This document shows, piece after piece, positions 38,001 to 51,670 of a stretch of DNA of 64,000 nt. The stretch covers positions 1,608,923 to 1,672,922 of the forward strand of contig NC_034422.1 of assembly GCF_002078875.1 (NCBI RefSeq), written 5' to 3'. The stretch comes from Numida meleagris (Eukaryota; Chordata; Aves; Galliformes; Numididae). Made by a program: the position numbers and the translations under genes. Under the pieces are notes generated by a model that did no database searches, was not told the DNA's origin, and saw nothing but the letters and a program-made list of their open reading frames with translations. Each line of letters begins with the position of its first letter. Position 1 is the stretch's first letter.

Positions 38001-40900
38001 ATCGCAACAAAGACTATCCGGTTTGCAGCACTCCTCCCCAGACTCAGGCATTCCACTTCTTCACCATCATTGTGGCGTGAGCCACATTTTTCCACTTGTT
38101 CTGTAGTGGAAAGAGACACTTAGATGTTCCCAGGACCCCTCCGTCCCTGGTAGTTTTTGAGCAGAGCGTGGAGTCAAGCAGCTCAGCTCCCACCATGCTT
38201 TTTTGGTGGTGTGGTGACACAGCACCACTCCATGGTCACATCAGTGAATCTAAAGGCCTTGTTTAGCCTGATACTGACCTTTGAGGTTGTTGTGCTTTGG
38301 CACACAGCCATTCTCCAGATCCTCCCACCCTTGTCCCCTTTATCTTTGCTGGGGGTGATAGCGACAGAAGGGCACAGCAGGACTTTAACATTCAGTGTGA
38401 TCATTTGCAACAGCAACTAGCAATCACCTGTGCTCTGCTGAACTCTCCGGAAGCCTCTATGGACTGAGGCAGTGCTGCACACACTCTTCAATCCCCATCT
38501 CTTCTCCAGGCTGCACAAAGTGCCACAGGATGAGTGCTCCATAGCAGCCCAGCTGCTGGCTGGCTGAACGCAGGGGTGGGCAGCTCTCTCATCTCCTCTT
38601 GCTGGCCCCCACCTGCTCGCCTTCTGCTGGTAGAGCTGATTACACTCAGCTGCCTTCCACCTCCGTCCTGCTTTGATAACTGAGAGCAGGGAAGGTATTA
38701 CTTAAAGAATCTGGGTGACTGCTAGCAAAATAAACAGGAGATGAAAGATAAGGCAGTCTCCTTGGTGCATAATTACCTTAAATGAAGGTCTGTTTGCTAA
38801 TACCGTTGTTTTGATGTGCTAAATAGCTTGGTCTTAACACTCCAGTAGATACTAAAACTGTAATTCCCGATGATGTCACACCAAGATTAGAGGCTGTCAG
38901 GAAGCGAGAGGGGAGGGATGGCCACAGAGCCGTGGTGTGCAGGGAGCAGGCTTGGCTTCACAGACAGCTCTGCTGTCAGCGTGGATCTGCAAAGCCCCCT
39001 GCTGCCAGGCAGGCTCCCCCGGGGGCACCTCCTGCCTCTCCACCAGCTCAGGCCTGGGGAGGTGCTGCAGGCTGTGCCTGTGGTGGTGTCACCTCCTCTG
39101 TCCCGCATACCAAGTGGCGGAGCAGGAGCAGGGAGCTCTGTGCATACACTCTCCCAGAGCCGAGCTAATAGAGCCTGACAGGGGGTGCCGGCTTTTTCAA
39201 GACGAAGAAGTCTCCTGGGGTGTTACCAATCCCCTGGAGGTGCCATTAGCTCATGATAACCACACCTTTGAAATTGTTTTATTGCTTTAATAATGTGGTG
39301 GTGATGGAAAATGGGGAACATGCCACATTTATTATTTATGCCGGTAAAAGATGAAAGTTAGCAATTAGAAGCTTTAAACCACAGGTTCAGCAGAACTGCA
39401 TGACTTGCATTTATTCACTTTCAGAGTACCCACCCCAGCTTGGCAATGCCTGTGCTGCCCAGGTTTGTTCGGTCGGGCCGCCTACTGAAAGCACTGCAAA
39501 GTGGCAGGCCAGCGCAATTAATGCTGCAAGGCAGATACACATCTCAGCTGCGGGGATGGGCGGAGATCTCCTGGTGGGGAGCTGTTGGAAGTGGAACTGT
39601 GCTTTATGATATCTGAGCTAATCTTGTGCTATGATAATTCTGTCTTACTAAAGAGCTTGCAGCCTCTCTGTGCGGCGCACTCATGCTGTGGCAGCTGCTG
39701 CGTGCATCTGATCCAAACTTGCCGCTTCCCCACACATTTAATTGGTAAAATTACCTCCTGTTCTTTTATTAAAAAAAAAAAAGCATGGAAGGTGAGCAGG
39801 ATCTCCGTCCCCAGGACTGCAGCCACAGTGTCCTTGCTGCTATGTGGCTGGAAATCGCACTCTGTCAGCTCAAGGCAAGGAGAGAATGCGTGCTGTACAG
39901 TACGCATCATGTCTTCTACACCTGGAGGGAGCAGCTCTGCTGAAATAAAAGCAGCCCGTGCAGCTCGTGGTAGAGTGCAACCTCGAGCCCTTCAGAGCTG
40001 CGGCACCAAGGAGCGGGGTGATCCCGAGTGCCAGAGAAAGGGACTGTGGCACCACAGCAAATCTGAAGAAGGAAAGTTGGGCTTGCAAAAGAAACTTGCC
40101 AAGAATCCACATGGCCCTGCTTCAAGCTGTAATAGAAGCTATTTCACTAATCTGCCTTGCAGCCCACTTTCTCATTCTGTGTGATCTGTCAGCGAGGGTG
40201 CAAGCTTGTTTGATCGCTTCACCTTAGGATCAAACGAGCAGAGGGCTGGCTGGGTGTTTTATCTGCAGCTGGCAGAAATGGGAGGTGAGGGAAAGCGAGT
40301 GAGTGAATTTTTATTAAAAATAGAGAGATTAATACACCCAAATTTAATTGGAATTGCACAAGCAGGCGAGAGGTGTCAAGATCTGAGTTCGTGCATAGAT
40401 TATGTGGGTGTCCTATGCATTGCATGCTGAACAACTGTGGTGTGACTGCCTCAGCCTCGTACTTTGGTCCTTGCTAAGAACCTTCATGCTGGTTACCGCT
40501 ACTGTACATCCTTATTTCTTCCCCATTCTGCCCTTTGCCTCATTGCACCACTCCCACAGAAAAGCTGTGTGGGTTAGAAATGCCACAGGGATCTCCTGCA
40601 TGGCCTGGTTTCCCCTGGGCTCCAGCAGCCCAGCAGCCCAGCAGCACACTGCCGCCCCGAGTGCTCGCTGCAGCCCAGCAGCAGTGTAGGCCCTGACGGA
40701 GGCGGCCCACAGGCCGCAAGCCTGCAAGCCCCACGCTGGGAGCAGCGTGCTGTGCGAGGAAAGGGCTCCTGGCTCTTCTCACGTGTGTCTGGGGCAGAAA
40801 GGAGGTGTAGTTTAGATTAGAGCACTGCGGCTTTTTCCGTGTTTATCAGTGTAGGAGTTCTGCTCCGTGTAGCGTAACAGCCTCAAGTCCTTTTAAACCC
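35001..40900. other. Intergenic, GC-richer, no gene seen
   Basis: Composition rises in GC from about 35 kb, with a CpG-bearing patch near 35850-36060. ORFs overlap on both strands without conserved protein features, as expected in GC-rich DNA. It holds one old LINE-like fragment near 37.1 kb. Confidence 0.5.
37102..37205 (-). mobile_element. Ancient CR1/L3-like LINE fragment (tentative)
   Basis: Read on the minus strand it contains GACCTAGACAGACTAGAAAG, then ATGTGGAAAA, then ATCTGGGGAAAACTAATCCA. This resembles, in the same order, the conserved 3' coding segment of L3/CR1 LINEs. It is heavily diverged and without a recognisable tail. Confidence 0.4.
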
Positions 40901-40917
40901 TGACATCAATATGTGGC

Positions 40918-41096
40918 GATAAGATAACGCCGGTTATCCTGTACCAGTTGCTCTAGATAAGATAAACCCTTTTATGCTTGAAAACAGGACTCAAAGTTTC
41001 TCAGTGTTTTCTTTCCCCTTTAATTTAGCAAACTCCAGAAACATTCTATTGCTAAGGGAGTGGTATTTATAAGAGCAGATAAAAATAGTACGTATC
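40918..41096. promoter_or_regulatory. GATA-motif cluster, candidate enhancer
   Basis: GATA cores lie at 40918, 40923, 40956, 40961 and 41078. Inverted cores (TATC) lie at 40935 and 41093. A CAGTTG (Myb/E-box-like) sits between the first groups at 40945. Two GATAAGATAA doublets occur within 50 bp. The motif density is seen; enhancer function is inference. Confidence 0.3.
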
Positions 41097-41099
41097 ATA

Positions 41100-44000
41100 A
41101 ATAAGACTTTGCAAACTAGCCCAGGGAACATTAAACATTTTCTTCCAAAGATTAAATAGAAAGGATCTGGTAGGAGGTAGACTTCGATGTTTTTAAAAAA
41201 TCATTGGTTTAATTATAAGCTAAAATTACTCCAAGTAAATGCTGTGCCTACATGTATTTTGTCAGATATTTCAGCAGCGGTGGATGTTAGTTTTAATTAA
41301 TATGAAATCACTTCTGCAGAAGTGCTGCTTGGGAGCGTGGTGTGGGGGACATGCATTTTGCATGCGGCGTTGGGACCATCCCTCTGGAGGAGCCAGGTTG
41401 GCCGCAAACCTGCAGCGCTTCCTCGCCAAGTAGGGAACGTGTCTTCCGAGAACCCAGACACACATTTGTTCATTAGCGAGTTAAAATTAATAACCAGGTC
41501 CTTTATGAAATTTAGCACTTTAATCTTGTTTGTCCCAAACGATTTTGACAATGGAGTAACAGACTCTTCACGTTTTCCGTATAATTAAAATTAATTGAAA
41601 TGATGTGCATTAGTTGCAATTAAGCTATGCAGCTAAGAGCGGTTGTACCTAATTGCTATGATTACGTAGACTGCACACAAGCTCAAGTAACGGAGCGGAG
41701 TTATTGTGACAGGAGGGCCCGGCCGCGTGCGAGGGAGGGTCTGGGTGGAGGCTGGGGCTGGGGGTGGCAGGGCTGTGCTGCTGGCTGGGCTGGCTGGGCT
41801 GCCCCTGCCCTTACGGCGTGTTGTGGGTAATGTGTGGGGTCACAAGGGTTGAGGTCGTTTTGGATGCCATACCCACGCTATCATCTTTCTTGTGCTCTGC
41901 GCAGGCTTTCCTGGGTTGCATCTTGAAAGCGCAGCTCTAATTGTGGATTTCCTACATCTATAATGCATGGTTTGGGGAATAACAAGTCCCTTCTATTATA
42001 TTTTTGTTTCTGCTTTTCACTACCTTGTGAATATTGAGCTTCATTTCATGGAAACCCAGGGGAGAGTTGTTTGTAGGCTTCTTGGGTTGGAGATAAAGCC
42101 AAAGATTTCAGTGGATGCTGCTGTCACCTGCCCTGCCCGCCTGCAGCGTGGTGTCCTGCCCTGCCCATGCCGGAGACATGGCCGCTCCAGCAAGGCTTGC
42201 CGTTCGCAGCACAGGGGAGTGGGAGGGATATGGCTTGGCCTCGCCAGCTGTTCACATCACACATCATACATAAAGCAAAACGGCCCCGCTGCAGCATCTG
42301 TGTGGTTCAGAGCAGCAGGGCAGATGTAAAACCCCGTGCTCAATACATGGCAGGCAACAGAGAATGACAGACCACCCGAACTTCCCTTTGAGTGGACAGG
42401 GAATGACTGACAGGGCTTCCAAGCAAAGCCCCCTGGAATTTACAGCACACGGAAACCCTCCTGTTAATTAACAAGGGATTGTGCTTTGAGCAAGCGACTT
42501 CTGGAGTAATCCTCCCACACTACAGCTCTCCCTATCCTGGGGAAGCTCTGCTGAGCAAGCTCTCCTTGTTCCCGTGCTCCCAGCAGTCCCAGTGGGGATG
42601 CAACCTCTGGGCACCCAGCTTGGGCAGGGCCTGTTGATGTGCCTCTGTGCCCCGCAGGAAATCCCAGCAACGTGCTGCATGCAGCAGCGGCTCCTCAGGG
42701 CGGGCTTCTCTGGCTGCCATCAGCATTAGAAACAGAGTTGTGAGAACAAACGTATTCTTCACGCATAGATATCACCGAGTGATCCTCTTCTACCCCATCG
42801 GTGTGACTGCCTCCCGCCCATTCCTGCCACGCTTTGTGTACGAGGTCAGGGTACAGCGCTGGGGTGACCACGGGGCCCTGTGTGCCAGCAGCGATGGAGC
42901 TGCACTGACATTCCTGCAGCAGTGAAGCAGGCTTGAAAACCCGCTCTGGACGGACAGACCGCGATATTGGCTGCGGCGTGGGGGAGTGCAAGGAAGTGAG
43001 AGAAACCATTAACGTGTTGCAACATTAGTCACGAGCCTGGGGACCTGTTACAGCAAATAAAAAACCCACATCATTTAGCCAAGGGAATTCAGCCAAGAAG
43101 AGTCTAAGTTTCATTTTTTTTTTCAACATAATAACTTTTTACTCCATTTCACCTCCTGTTCAACCATCTGAGCAGATAATAGAGCAGTACAGTGAGAGCA
43201 GGAATAACCACAACAGAGTGGAAAGGAGAAAAATAACGCTCAGAAACACGCAGGCACATTCACGAGCGACTCATCCAGATGCCAGAGCAAACGGGAGGCA
43301 GGTCGGGCAGGACAGAGCCCGGGCTCCGCAGGGTGCAAGGCCGCGCAGCACTGCACACAAACACGAGGCAATGAGGCACTGTACTGCACAAAGGTGCAGC
43401 TCTTGCCATTGCCCGCTCAGGTTCCATTCCAAGGAAAGGCAGCTGCTCAGCGGAGCTGGATCGTTGCTAGTCAGGCTTCCTATTAACCATGTATCTCCTG
43501 ACTTCTGTATGATGCTCCCTCATCCTCCCCAAAACATCAAACCATCCTCAGAGTAATCTAGAAGCCACAGCTCCTGGCAGGAAGTGCTGAGCCGCTCTCC
43601 AGAAGCCTGCCCTGCGTTGTTTGGGAGCTTTGTAATATTCAACCAAAACCAATGGCAGCAAGTAAAAGTAACGTTGTAGGTCAAACTGAGGCTAAGCTCT
43701 ATGAGAGTCGTAGTGCAGTATTTTTTCTCCACATACCCGTGACACAGCAGCCCACAAGAAGGGCAGCACGCAGGGGATGCCAGCAGGTCCCCCAGCCTGT
43801 GGGCTTCCCAACAGCAGTCACCAGCGTGGGAAGCAAAGCGCGGGTGGCTCAGCGGCAGAGCTGCCGCCATTCGGGAATTCCACAGCTTTGGAGATGTGTG
43901 CCCCATCCATGGGCATCCTGGGGCAGCAAGGGGCACGTGGGGCAGGATGGGACGGGGCTGCAGAGTAGAACGCAGCTGCCAGTGGGGCTCCCCGGCTGGG

Positions 44001-47000
44001 GGAAGGCTCCTGGGGCCGCCTCCTCCCCGTGCCAGAAATGCTTGGTTTCATGGGGCTCGAGACGTGGGCAAGTCTCAGGAAATAAATGTTTTAAGTCTCT
44101 CATTTTATTGCCTGCAAAATAGCAGGAGGCTTTCAAAGCAACAGCAAATCTTGCTAAAAAAAAAGAGAAAAAAGTAGAGAAAATTAAAAAAATGTTTTCT
44201 GTCTCAGATCCAGCCCTTTTCACCTCAACTTTCCATCATGGTTCATAAAACTTCTGTATATTCTGGCACTGCAGAGAAAGAGCTTTTCCCTCTTCTCTTC
44301 CTTGCACAGCCCAGGAGCTCTGAGTGAGCTTTAAAAGAGTTTTGCACAAACACAGAATGGCCAAATAATAGAGCAAGAAAACAGCATTAAACTTTGTAGA
44401 CAATCAACTTTATTCTGTGCACAGCAGCTAGTTTCTCCCGCTCTCAGCAGACATAAAAATTTACAAGTGCTCTGGGAAAGCATTAAAACCAAACACGTCC
44501 AGACAAAGTCTGGTGTGAACCGCTTGGAAATAGATCTGTGCATCACCTCAAGGCTCATTCCAGGCGTGCTGGCGCTGCCCAAAGCAAACCCACCCCGAGC
44601 GGTCGGGGCAGGGCCTGAGGGCTGAGCTCACCTCCAGCCACACGCGTACCCACGAGAGCCAGGCCTCTTCTGGGAAGCTTCTTACCAAGGGCCCTTTTGG
44701 CATCACTGCCACACGTGGCCACCGAGAGACACCGATGTGGCTAGGAGAGCGGATCCTCCCTGCACTGGGAGGAAAAACTCAGCTACTAAAGAAGAGGGAT
44801 CAAAGACACGAGGATCGGACGCACTCGCAGGCACACGCGCCAACCCTTTCCATAGGGAGCATATTAGGTTTGCAGGACCCCCTGATTGCACCGACTGCCA
44901 TCTTCCAAGCATAGCAAATAACATTTTCATAAAGCGCCGCTTTTAATCAAGCACAACCTCGCCGTCCCCAGCGGAGCTATCTGGAGCCTCGCTCTTCTCT
45001 CCGCTGCTCCTCTCTGCCCCCTTTTAACTCCCCTCCCCAGAGCCCGGTGCCTGCAGCGAGGAGGGCTCGCCGGGCTCCCACTGGAGCTCATTAGCACGGC
45101 TCCGTCGCAGGGCACCACGGACCTGGCTGTTGTGTGGCAATGCACTGACGACCCCAGCGCTGACGGAAGCACAGTGATGCCCGCCTGTACAGCCCCTGCA
45201 TGCAGGGCCCCATGGGGTGCTGAGCTGGGTGGGGTGGGGGTCTGTGGGCCCCGTGCTCATGCAGTGCATTAGAAACAGCACTGCAGCAATGCAGACCTCT
45301 TTCGGCTCCAGTGCTGGGTAAGGTCAACCCCAGCCCTGTGGCTCTGGGCAGAACCCATGGGATCCAAATCTCAGAGCACGAGCGGTGATGGGAAATGCAG
45401 AAGACTTTTGCTCTCAGGTGCAAATGATTCATTAGGGCCTTTCTCAGGCTGTGCTGATGAGACGAGTCGCTCCTCGCTGATGAGAAATGCTGCGTTTTCT
45501 TCTCAGGGAGAACGCAGCCCCATTCCCTTCCCCCATTTAATAATGCACAATTTATCAGGCTAAATTGGTGAGCGCAGCAGCAAGTGATTCAAATCAACTT
45601 CAGCAGCTATGAGCAATCACACGTACTTGAAGAAACCTACTCACACCACTCTCTGCACAACCTGCAGAAAGTCAGTTTGAATGCAGGGCAGTCGCCTGTT
45701 AACGCTTGAGAAAACCCATTTAAATGCATCTCTAAGGGCTGACTGGGGCTTCTATAACGGAACTTGGAAAGGAGATCCTTCCTTCAGGCTGGGCACCTCC
45801 AGCCCCGCTCTCTTGCTGCCTATGGGTAGGAAACCCTTTTGGAGCAGCAGGACTCCAGCCAGGAGGTCACCCCTTACTCCAGAAAGCAGCACCACTGCTA
45901 CCCTCCTGTACAACACCCCCCCCCCAGTGCCTCCAGCTGCCTCCTGTGGGGCACAGTGCCCCATGCCAGCAACTGAGGGCTTTGCAGCCCCCGCAGCACC
46001 CACGGAGCGGAGCGTCCTCCAGCCGTGGGCAGTGACACAGCCGTGGGTGGCCGTGGGGCTGTGGGGCCCAGCGCAGCGGCTGTGGGGCCAGGAGGGCCGT
46101 GGGTGCCTCGGGAGAATGAGGCCTGTCCTCCCATCCCGCTTTGTAGCAGCCACTGCTGCGCGGAGATAAAAGCTTTTGTTTGCCTTTTCTTTCCTACATT
46201 CCTAATCTCCCTCCGAGCTGGGCTGCCCCATAGTCCATCAAGCACTTTTAATCTCTAATTGCATATGACGGATGAGCCTGAGCTCCGCACACAGCGTTGC
46301 CAAGAACCGCTTTTTCAGAGCCTGCGCTCGCTCCTTAGGCCAGTCATAACACACGGCAGGACCATTAAGGGTTTATAGTTTGTATACATAACACCCTCGG
46401 AGTACCAGAGGGTGGTTTATCCAAACAGAAAAGAATTGAGATGAATGAATGCAGAAATGACTTTTGGCCAGGAAATACTTTAATTTTAATTAGGGGGGAA
46501 GGGGGCGAGGGAGGAATGAAGAGGCTTTCTTCTCTCACAAAAGACAAGACTAATGAGTTTACAGCTGCAGGCGCTGACCTTGGAGCATCCCGCATAATGC
46601 GAGCGCCGAAATGTTTGGATGTGATGTTAGACCCGATAACCTCGCTTCTCAAAGGAAGAAATAAAGGGAAAGGTCTGAATGGGGAGGGAGTCATTTCACG
46701 GGGATGCATGCACGTATTTATTTATTTTTCCCCTCTCCGTTCCCATTCAGCTGCCTTTGGTGACACAGCCATTCTCTGGGCTGCCCGGCTCATTCGCACG
46801 GCCCCCATCTATTCTGAGGAGAAACCAGCCAACTGCTGCCGTGTTCCCACAGCCTGCTCCCCCAGCACCCAGAGCCCGCCTGGCCCTGCAGCTGCTGGTG
46901 TGGGCTCCAGGCACCGCGCCCTTGGGGAGCCCCGGCCCGGCCCCACCGAGGAGCTGCGGCTCACGGCCTCCATCGGGCTCCATTGAGCTCCATGTGTTAA

Positions 47001-50000
47001 ATGGGGCTGTGGAGCAGCTCAGCCCTGGCTCAGCACTGCGCTGCAGCTCGGCAGCCAGGCAGGCTGGAACCACAGCACACGGCGACGGAGCAAAACAACA
47101 TCGGTGTTTTCTATTAGAAGTATTTTGATGATGATGATGATGATGAATATCGTACAGGGGCTGTGATTTTCTCCTGACTCGCTCCAACATCTCACAAAAT
47201 AAACAGTTGCTGTATTATCCCCTTGTAAATGAGACCACGGGATTGTAAACTTTAATTTGTTACTTTTGGCTGCTCGCAGGTTTGGCAGACAATTAAACCA
47301 ATTCATTAGTTCACAGAGGCACATTTTTGGCCACGTCTGGCTGCGTGAAGTCATCCAGTGCACACACTGGCTGCAGGGCACAGAGAAACCATTCCAAAGA
47401 GCTCAGAAGAGTTCGACTGGTGAAACTCCTCAGGACAGACCTGGCGTGGTGTGACCCCCAGAGCCATCCTCACTCACAGATCGCCTGCTCGGACGGCTGA
47501 GCTGTGTCACTGCCTTCTGATGCACGGCCTGCACAGCCCACGAGAGCAGCGCAGGCTTCGGCCTCCTCAGAGCTCCCAGCCCTGTGTGCTAAGGATTCAG
47601 CTATGCTTTTTAAATTTAAAACAGAAGCCACAACCATTTGTTTTACGGTACTGTACCACCTCTTCTGTCCAAAGGGGCTTAGCGCAAACCAGCAGCAGGT
47701 TGGATTTCTTGTCAGAAGTTTTTCACACCTTGTAGTTACTCAGACATCCACTGAACAAAGCAGTAATCCGGAGCCATCTTAGTTCTGAAAAAAACCCTCA
47801 CTGTAAAATTTCTCCCTTTCCTTTGTTCTCCTTGCAGAGCTTGTAGAAGACCTCACCTCCTGCAGCTGAGGACCCACCAGCATGACCAGGCACATGGGGA
47901 GGCAGGTGCTCGTCAGTGGTGTGCGCTGCCACTTGTGTATAGAGGGCAGGAGATCATCTCGTGTGCTTCTCCCCTTCTGAGAGCCCTTCAGGGGCTGGCA
48001 GACAGGGCATGGCTTCCTGTGCCCGATGGATGGGCTCGGTGGGAAGCTGCACACCAGTGGCTGAGTGCATCCCTAAGAGCAGGCGGGAGGTTAGCAGCTT
48101 GTGGTTCACTGTGGGGAGATGCTAAGAACAACACTGGTCCCAGAAAGGAACCTACCACGCTCTTGGTCAGTTCTCTTCCATCTTTTCCATCTGACAAGCC
48201 CTTAAGGAGACGCTCTGAAATGCTCTCACCCTCTGTGCAGAGTGCTGCATTGGCCCCGCGTTGGCAGAGGAGCCCCGGGCACCCCCGTGTCAGTGCTCTG
48301 TTCCTCTCTCGGGTCACCCACAGCTAACCCCAAACACTGTAAATACAGGAACGGGAATTCCCAGATGCTTATTTTAGGCAATAAAACTTGCTATTTAGGG
48401 AACTTCAAGATCCTTTTGTCAAAACCAAACCAAACAAAACAATGCATTTTAACAAATCATCTGAGGATTCATTACAGACCATCTGCTTCCTGCACGCACG
48501 ATCTCCCGGGTATTCCTGTTTAAAGGCTGGTCCATACTGGGCTGATAAAGGGAGGGTGCATGCACCCCACTCCCAGCAGCAGCACTGTGCTCAGACAAGT
48601 GCAAGAGCTGCTGTCCCTGGCTCTCTCCTGAGCGCGCTTACAAGCAGAGGCTGCCTGAGGCAAACCACGAACCTGGCAAATCCCATCCTTTGTCCCATTG
48701 TCATTTGCTTGCTAAGTTCCCCCCTCCCATTGTCAGTGGCTGAGGGAAGTCTCTCGGGAGAAGCCTGAAAGAATAATAAAAATGGTAAGAAGGGCATGGA
48801 ATGAAAGCTCGACGGCGGTAGAAATGCATAAACCCCAGGAAGTTGTGTTACAGTCCTTCTGAACAGAAGAAGGCTCAGCTGGGGTAGCTTAAAGGAATAG
48901 GGCTGAATTAATTAGTTTCTGTGTTTAGGTAATAATACCATTAATCATGATGAACCGTGTTGTGAGAAGGCTGATATCCATCCCAGTGCAATTCCGCAGG
49001 AATCTCACTGCAGTGCAGCGTTATTGATGGGTCATCCTCCGAACGTGTAAGAGCAACGCCTCCTAGCACAGCACACGGCAAAGCACTGACCTGCTTTTAA
49101 TGTTCAGACCGCCACACCATGATGAATTCCTCTGGCACCGGTGTGGCTGCAGTAAGCAATCCTTCAGGAATGCCACGGCAGCACGGCATCGATTTAACGC
49201 TCGCTTTCCAAACCTTGCATGGGCCAAGTGTTTCCAAGGGGCATGGCCCACGCTGGGATTTGCTGCAGCATGCTCTGACAAGCCCCTAGCTCACACAGAG
49301 CTGGGACGAGGCAGCTACGGACTCTTTCTAACAGAGGTTAGCGAGGCTGACCTGGTCAAGTCTGCACTAGAGGTGATGCCGAACACGATGGCGCGCCGGA
49401 CAATGGCAGAGGGGGGAGAGTTACAGCCCCTGAGCCAGCATGACTAATGTCTCCATGCCGAGTGCGACACACTTTGCACTTCCACCATGTGTCGTACGGT
49501 GCTCCGGTTTCAGCTGGGAGAGCAGGTGCTGATTCTTAATGCCTATTTTGTCTTAAGCCTCCTTTCATCAGATTAAGGACCCTGCTATTTCACTTCATTT
49601 TATTTTTTACGCTCGGTAATTTAGTCACACACAAACTTCAGAACAGAAGCTGTAACATGCTGTTTAAGCGCAGCCGCCCACTGCTCAACCAGCCCCTGAG
49701 GGCTCGGGGGTTCGGAGCAGCTCTCCAGGCCCCGCAGATCTCTGCTCTCAGCCTACAGAAGAGCTGGGGGAGCAAACGGAGACAGCTGAGAGCAGCTCCG
49801 TGCTGCAGCCCTCCCGCAGCCACCTCCCCGCCAGCTGCACAGAGCAGGGCCCTTCTTTTCCACCCTCTGCACCGGGAGCACAGGCCTACAAACCAAAGCC
49901 GGCCCCTCTCCCAGCACCAGCCCCGGCTCCGAGCTGCTGTCCCAGACCGTCAGGCTCCGGTCGGCAGCGCCGGCCACCGCACACAAACACGCCACCGCCG
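41100..50000. other. Intergenic, GC-richer, no gene seen
   Basis: No coding exon was recognised. AT-rich islands with homeodomain-like TAATTA/TTAATT motifs (near 41575-41640, 46480-46500 and 48905-48945) interrupt GC-rich DNA and could be conserved non-coding elements. A GAT repeat lies at 47126-47146. Confidence 0.5.
47126..47146. repeat. (GAT)n microsatellite
   Basis: Seven tandem GAT units, intergenic. Confidence 0.9.
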
Positions 50001-50069
50001 TTTTCATCCAAAATCAATGTTGTATTTATCTTCATTGATCTACAAGGAAACTGAATGTTTAAAATTACA

Positions 50070-50103
50070 GGGGGTGCAGGGGGGAGGACGGGGAAGGGGG
50101 GGG
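50070..50103 (+). other. G-quadruplex motif (four G runs)
   Basis: Runs of 5, 6, 4 and 8 G separated by loops of 4, 5 and 2 nt satisfy the usual four-tract rule. It is on the strand opposite FBRSL1, so the FBRSL1 transcript would be C-rich here. Confidence 0.8.
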
Positions 50104-51670
50104 AAACAAGAGTTACAGAGCCAAGAAAATAGTAGCGGATGGCTGAATTAACTAGAGAGAAAAAGCCCAGGATATATAAAACATGGACACTGAAAAATAA
50201 AATAAGGGAGGGGGGATGGTACAGCAAGTAAAACATGGCAAAATTTACATATGGATGAAAAGTAAAATTGGAAATAAAAAATAAATCATGCCAAAAAGCA
50301 GTTCAAGGCAGAACCACACTGAAACAAACATTTGCTTATGGTCTTCATGTACTATAGATAATATATCAGAATTTCTTTTTTTTTAATCAACCATTAGACT
50401 TTTTTTTTTTGCACTCCTAAAATTCTACTTTGTCTTGTATACAGATTCCAATAAGAACACTGCACAATTAGCACAAGGGGTCCACGGAAAATTGTCCTTG
50501 CTTGCCAGCGATCCTGCCCACAACACAAAAAAAGAGAAAAAAAAAGGAAAAAAAAAAAATAAGGAAAGGGTCTGCCGCATGGTACTGTGCCAGTTCCATC
50601 TGCTTCTGCCAGCTTGAAGAGTAGGAAACCAAAATTCCCTTCCAGGAGCGTGCCTCTCCTTCCTCGCCGAACTGTCCCTTGCGTTTGTACAAAAAAATCC
50701 AGTCTCTCCTTTTTTTGTTAAACACAAGCCGCCCTCTTCCTGCTCACGTGCCGCTTCCATCGGTCTCCGTCGTCGCCAGTTGGTTGTTTTTGGGTTGTTT
50801 TGTTTTTAACCTTCCTCCCCCCAGCATCCACTAAGACCTGCCTCCAGGTTCTTGCATAGTTGAAGTATATATGCCGTACGTAGCGCTCTGAGTGTGAATT
50901 TCTGACTGTGACAAGAGTATGAGTTGTAACCATGTTAACAAATAACCAGAGTGGTTCTAGAAACCATTTTTATAAAGTCTACCTATGTTAAGAATTTAAT
51001 ATTGGTGTACATTTATATTAACAGAATATTTACAGTTCGTTTTCTGTTTTTTGTTGTTTTTCTTTTGTTTAAAACAAGAAGTCAAAAAAAATTCCTCTTA
51101 AATTTCTGCATAATATAATAAGGCAAAAAACAAACAGTTTTGTACATTATTATTATTATTAATATTTTAATATATATCTGTAACTTCGGTTCCAAAGTAC
51201 CAAGGTAAGTGATCATTCGGCCTCAGAAGGGAACCTCACAGTGGACTGTAAAACTACAGTATTTCCATAAATAATACTTTTAAGAAACCCTGGGTATTTT
51301 TTCTTAAGGATCTGAGGCCTTTAAAATGCAAATTTAACTAAAAACAAAAGCAAAATTTCTTCTTTTTTTTTTTTTCCTCTAAGTGAATAAAGAGCACAAA
51401 ATTAAAAAAAATACAAATCCATTAAAAACGTTTCTCACATCTGGGAAAAAATGTACAAACTTGTTATTTTTAACTCATTTTTTTTTTTTAGCACAGAAAC
51501 AAAAAACAAAACCAAAAATCAATACCTATATATTAAATTCCCATTCTCAGCAACCTTCTTGTTGGAAAGTCTGCACCCCCGACCCCGTTATTTATGGAAA
51601 TGTGCTTAACTTCTACAAATTTTACATTAAAAAAAAAAAAAAAAGTTTACAGCAGTGCATTTTGTAAAAG

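Noticed and set aside
39585..40184. A 199-codon plus-strand frame
   Set aside because: It begins at TTG, contains runs derived from low-complexity A, and has overlapping frames of similar length on the other strand.
42532..42762. A 76-codon minus-strand frame beginning with a signal-peptide-like hydrophobic stretch
   Set aside because: It begins at GTG, not ATG. The hydrophobic start is short, no splice-linked exons follow, and it matches no secreted family I know. I considered the LRCOL1 colipase-like gene but saw no colipase cysteine pattern.
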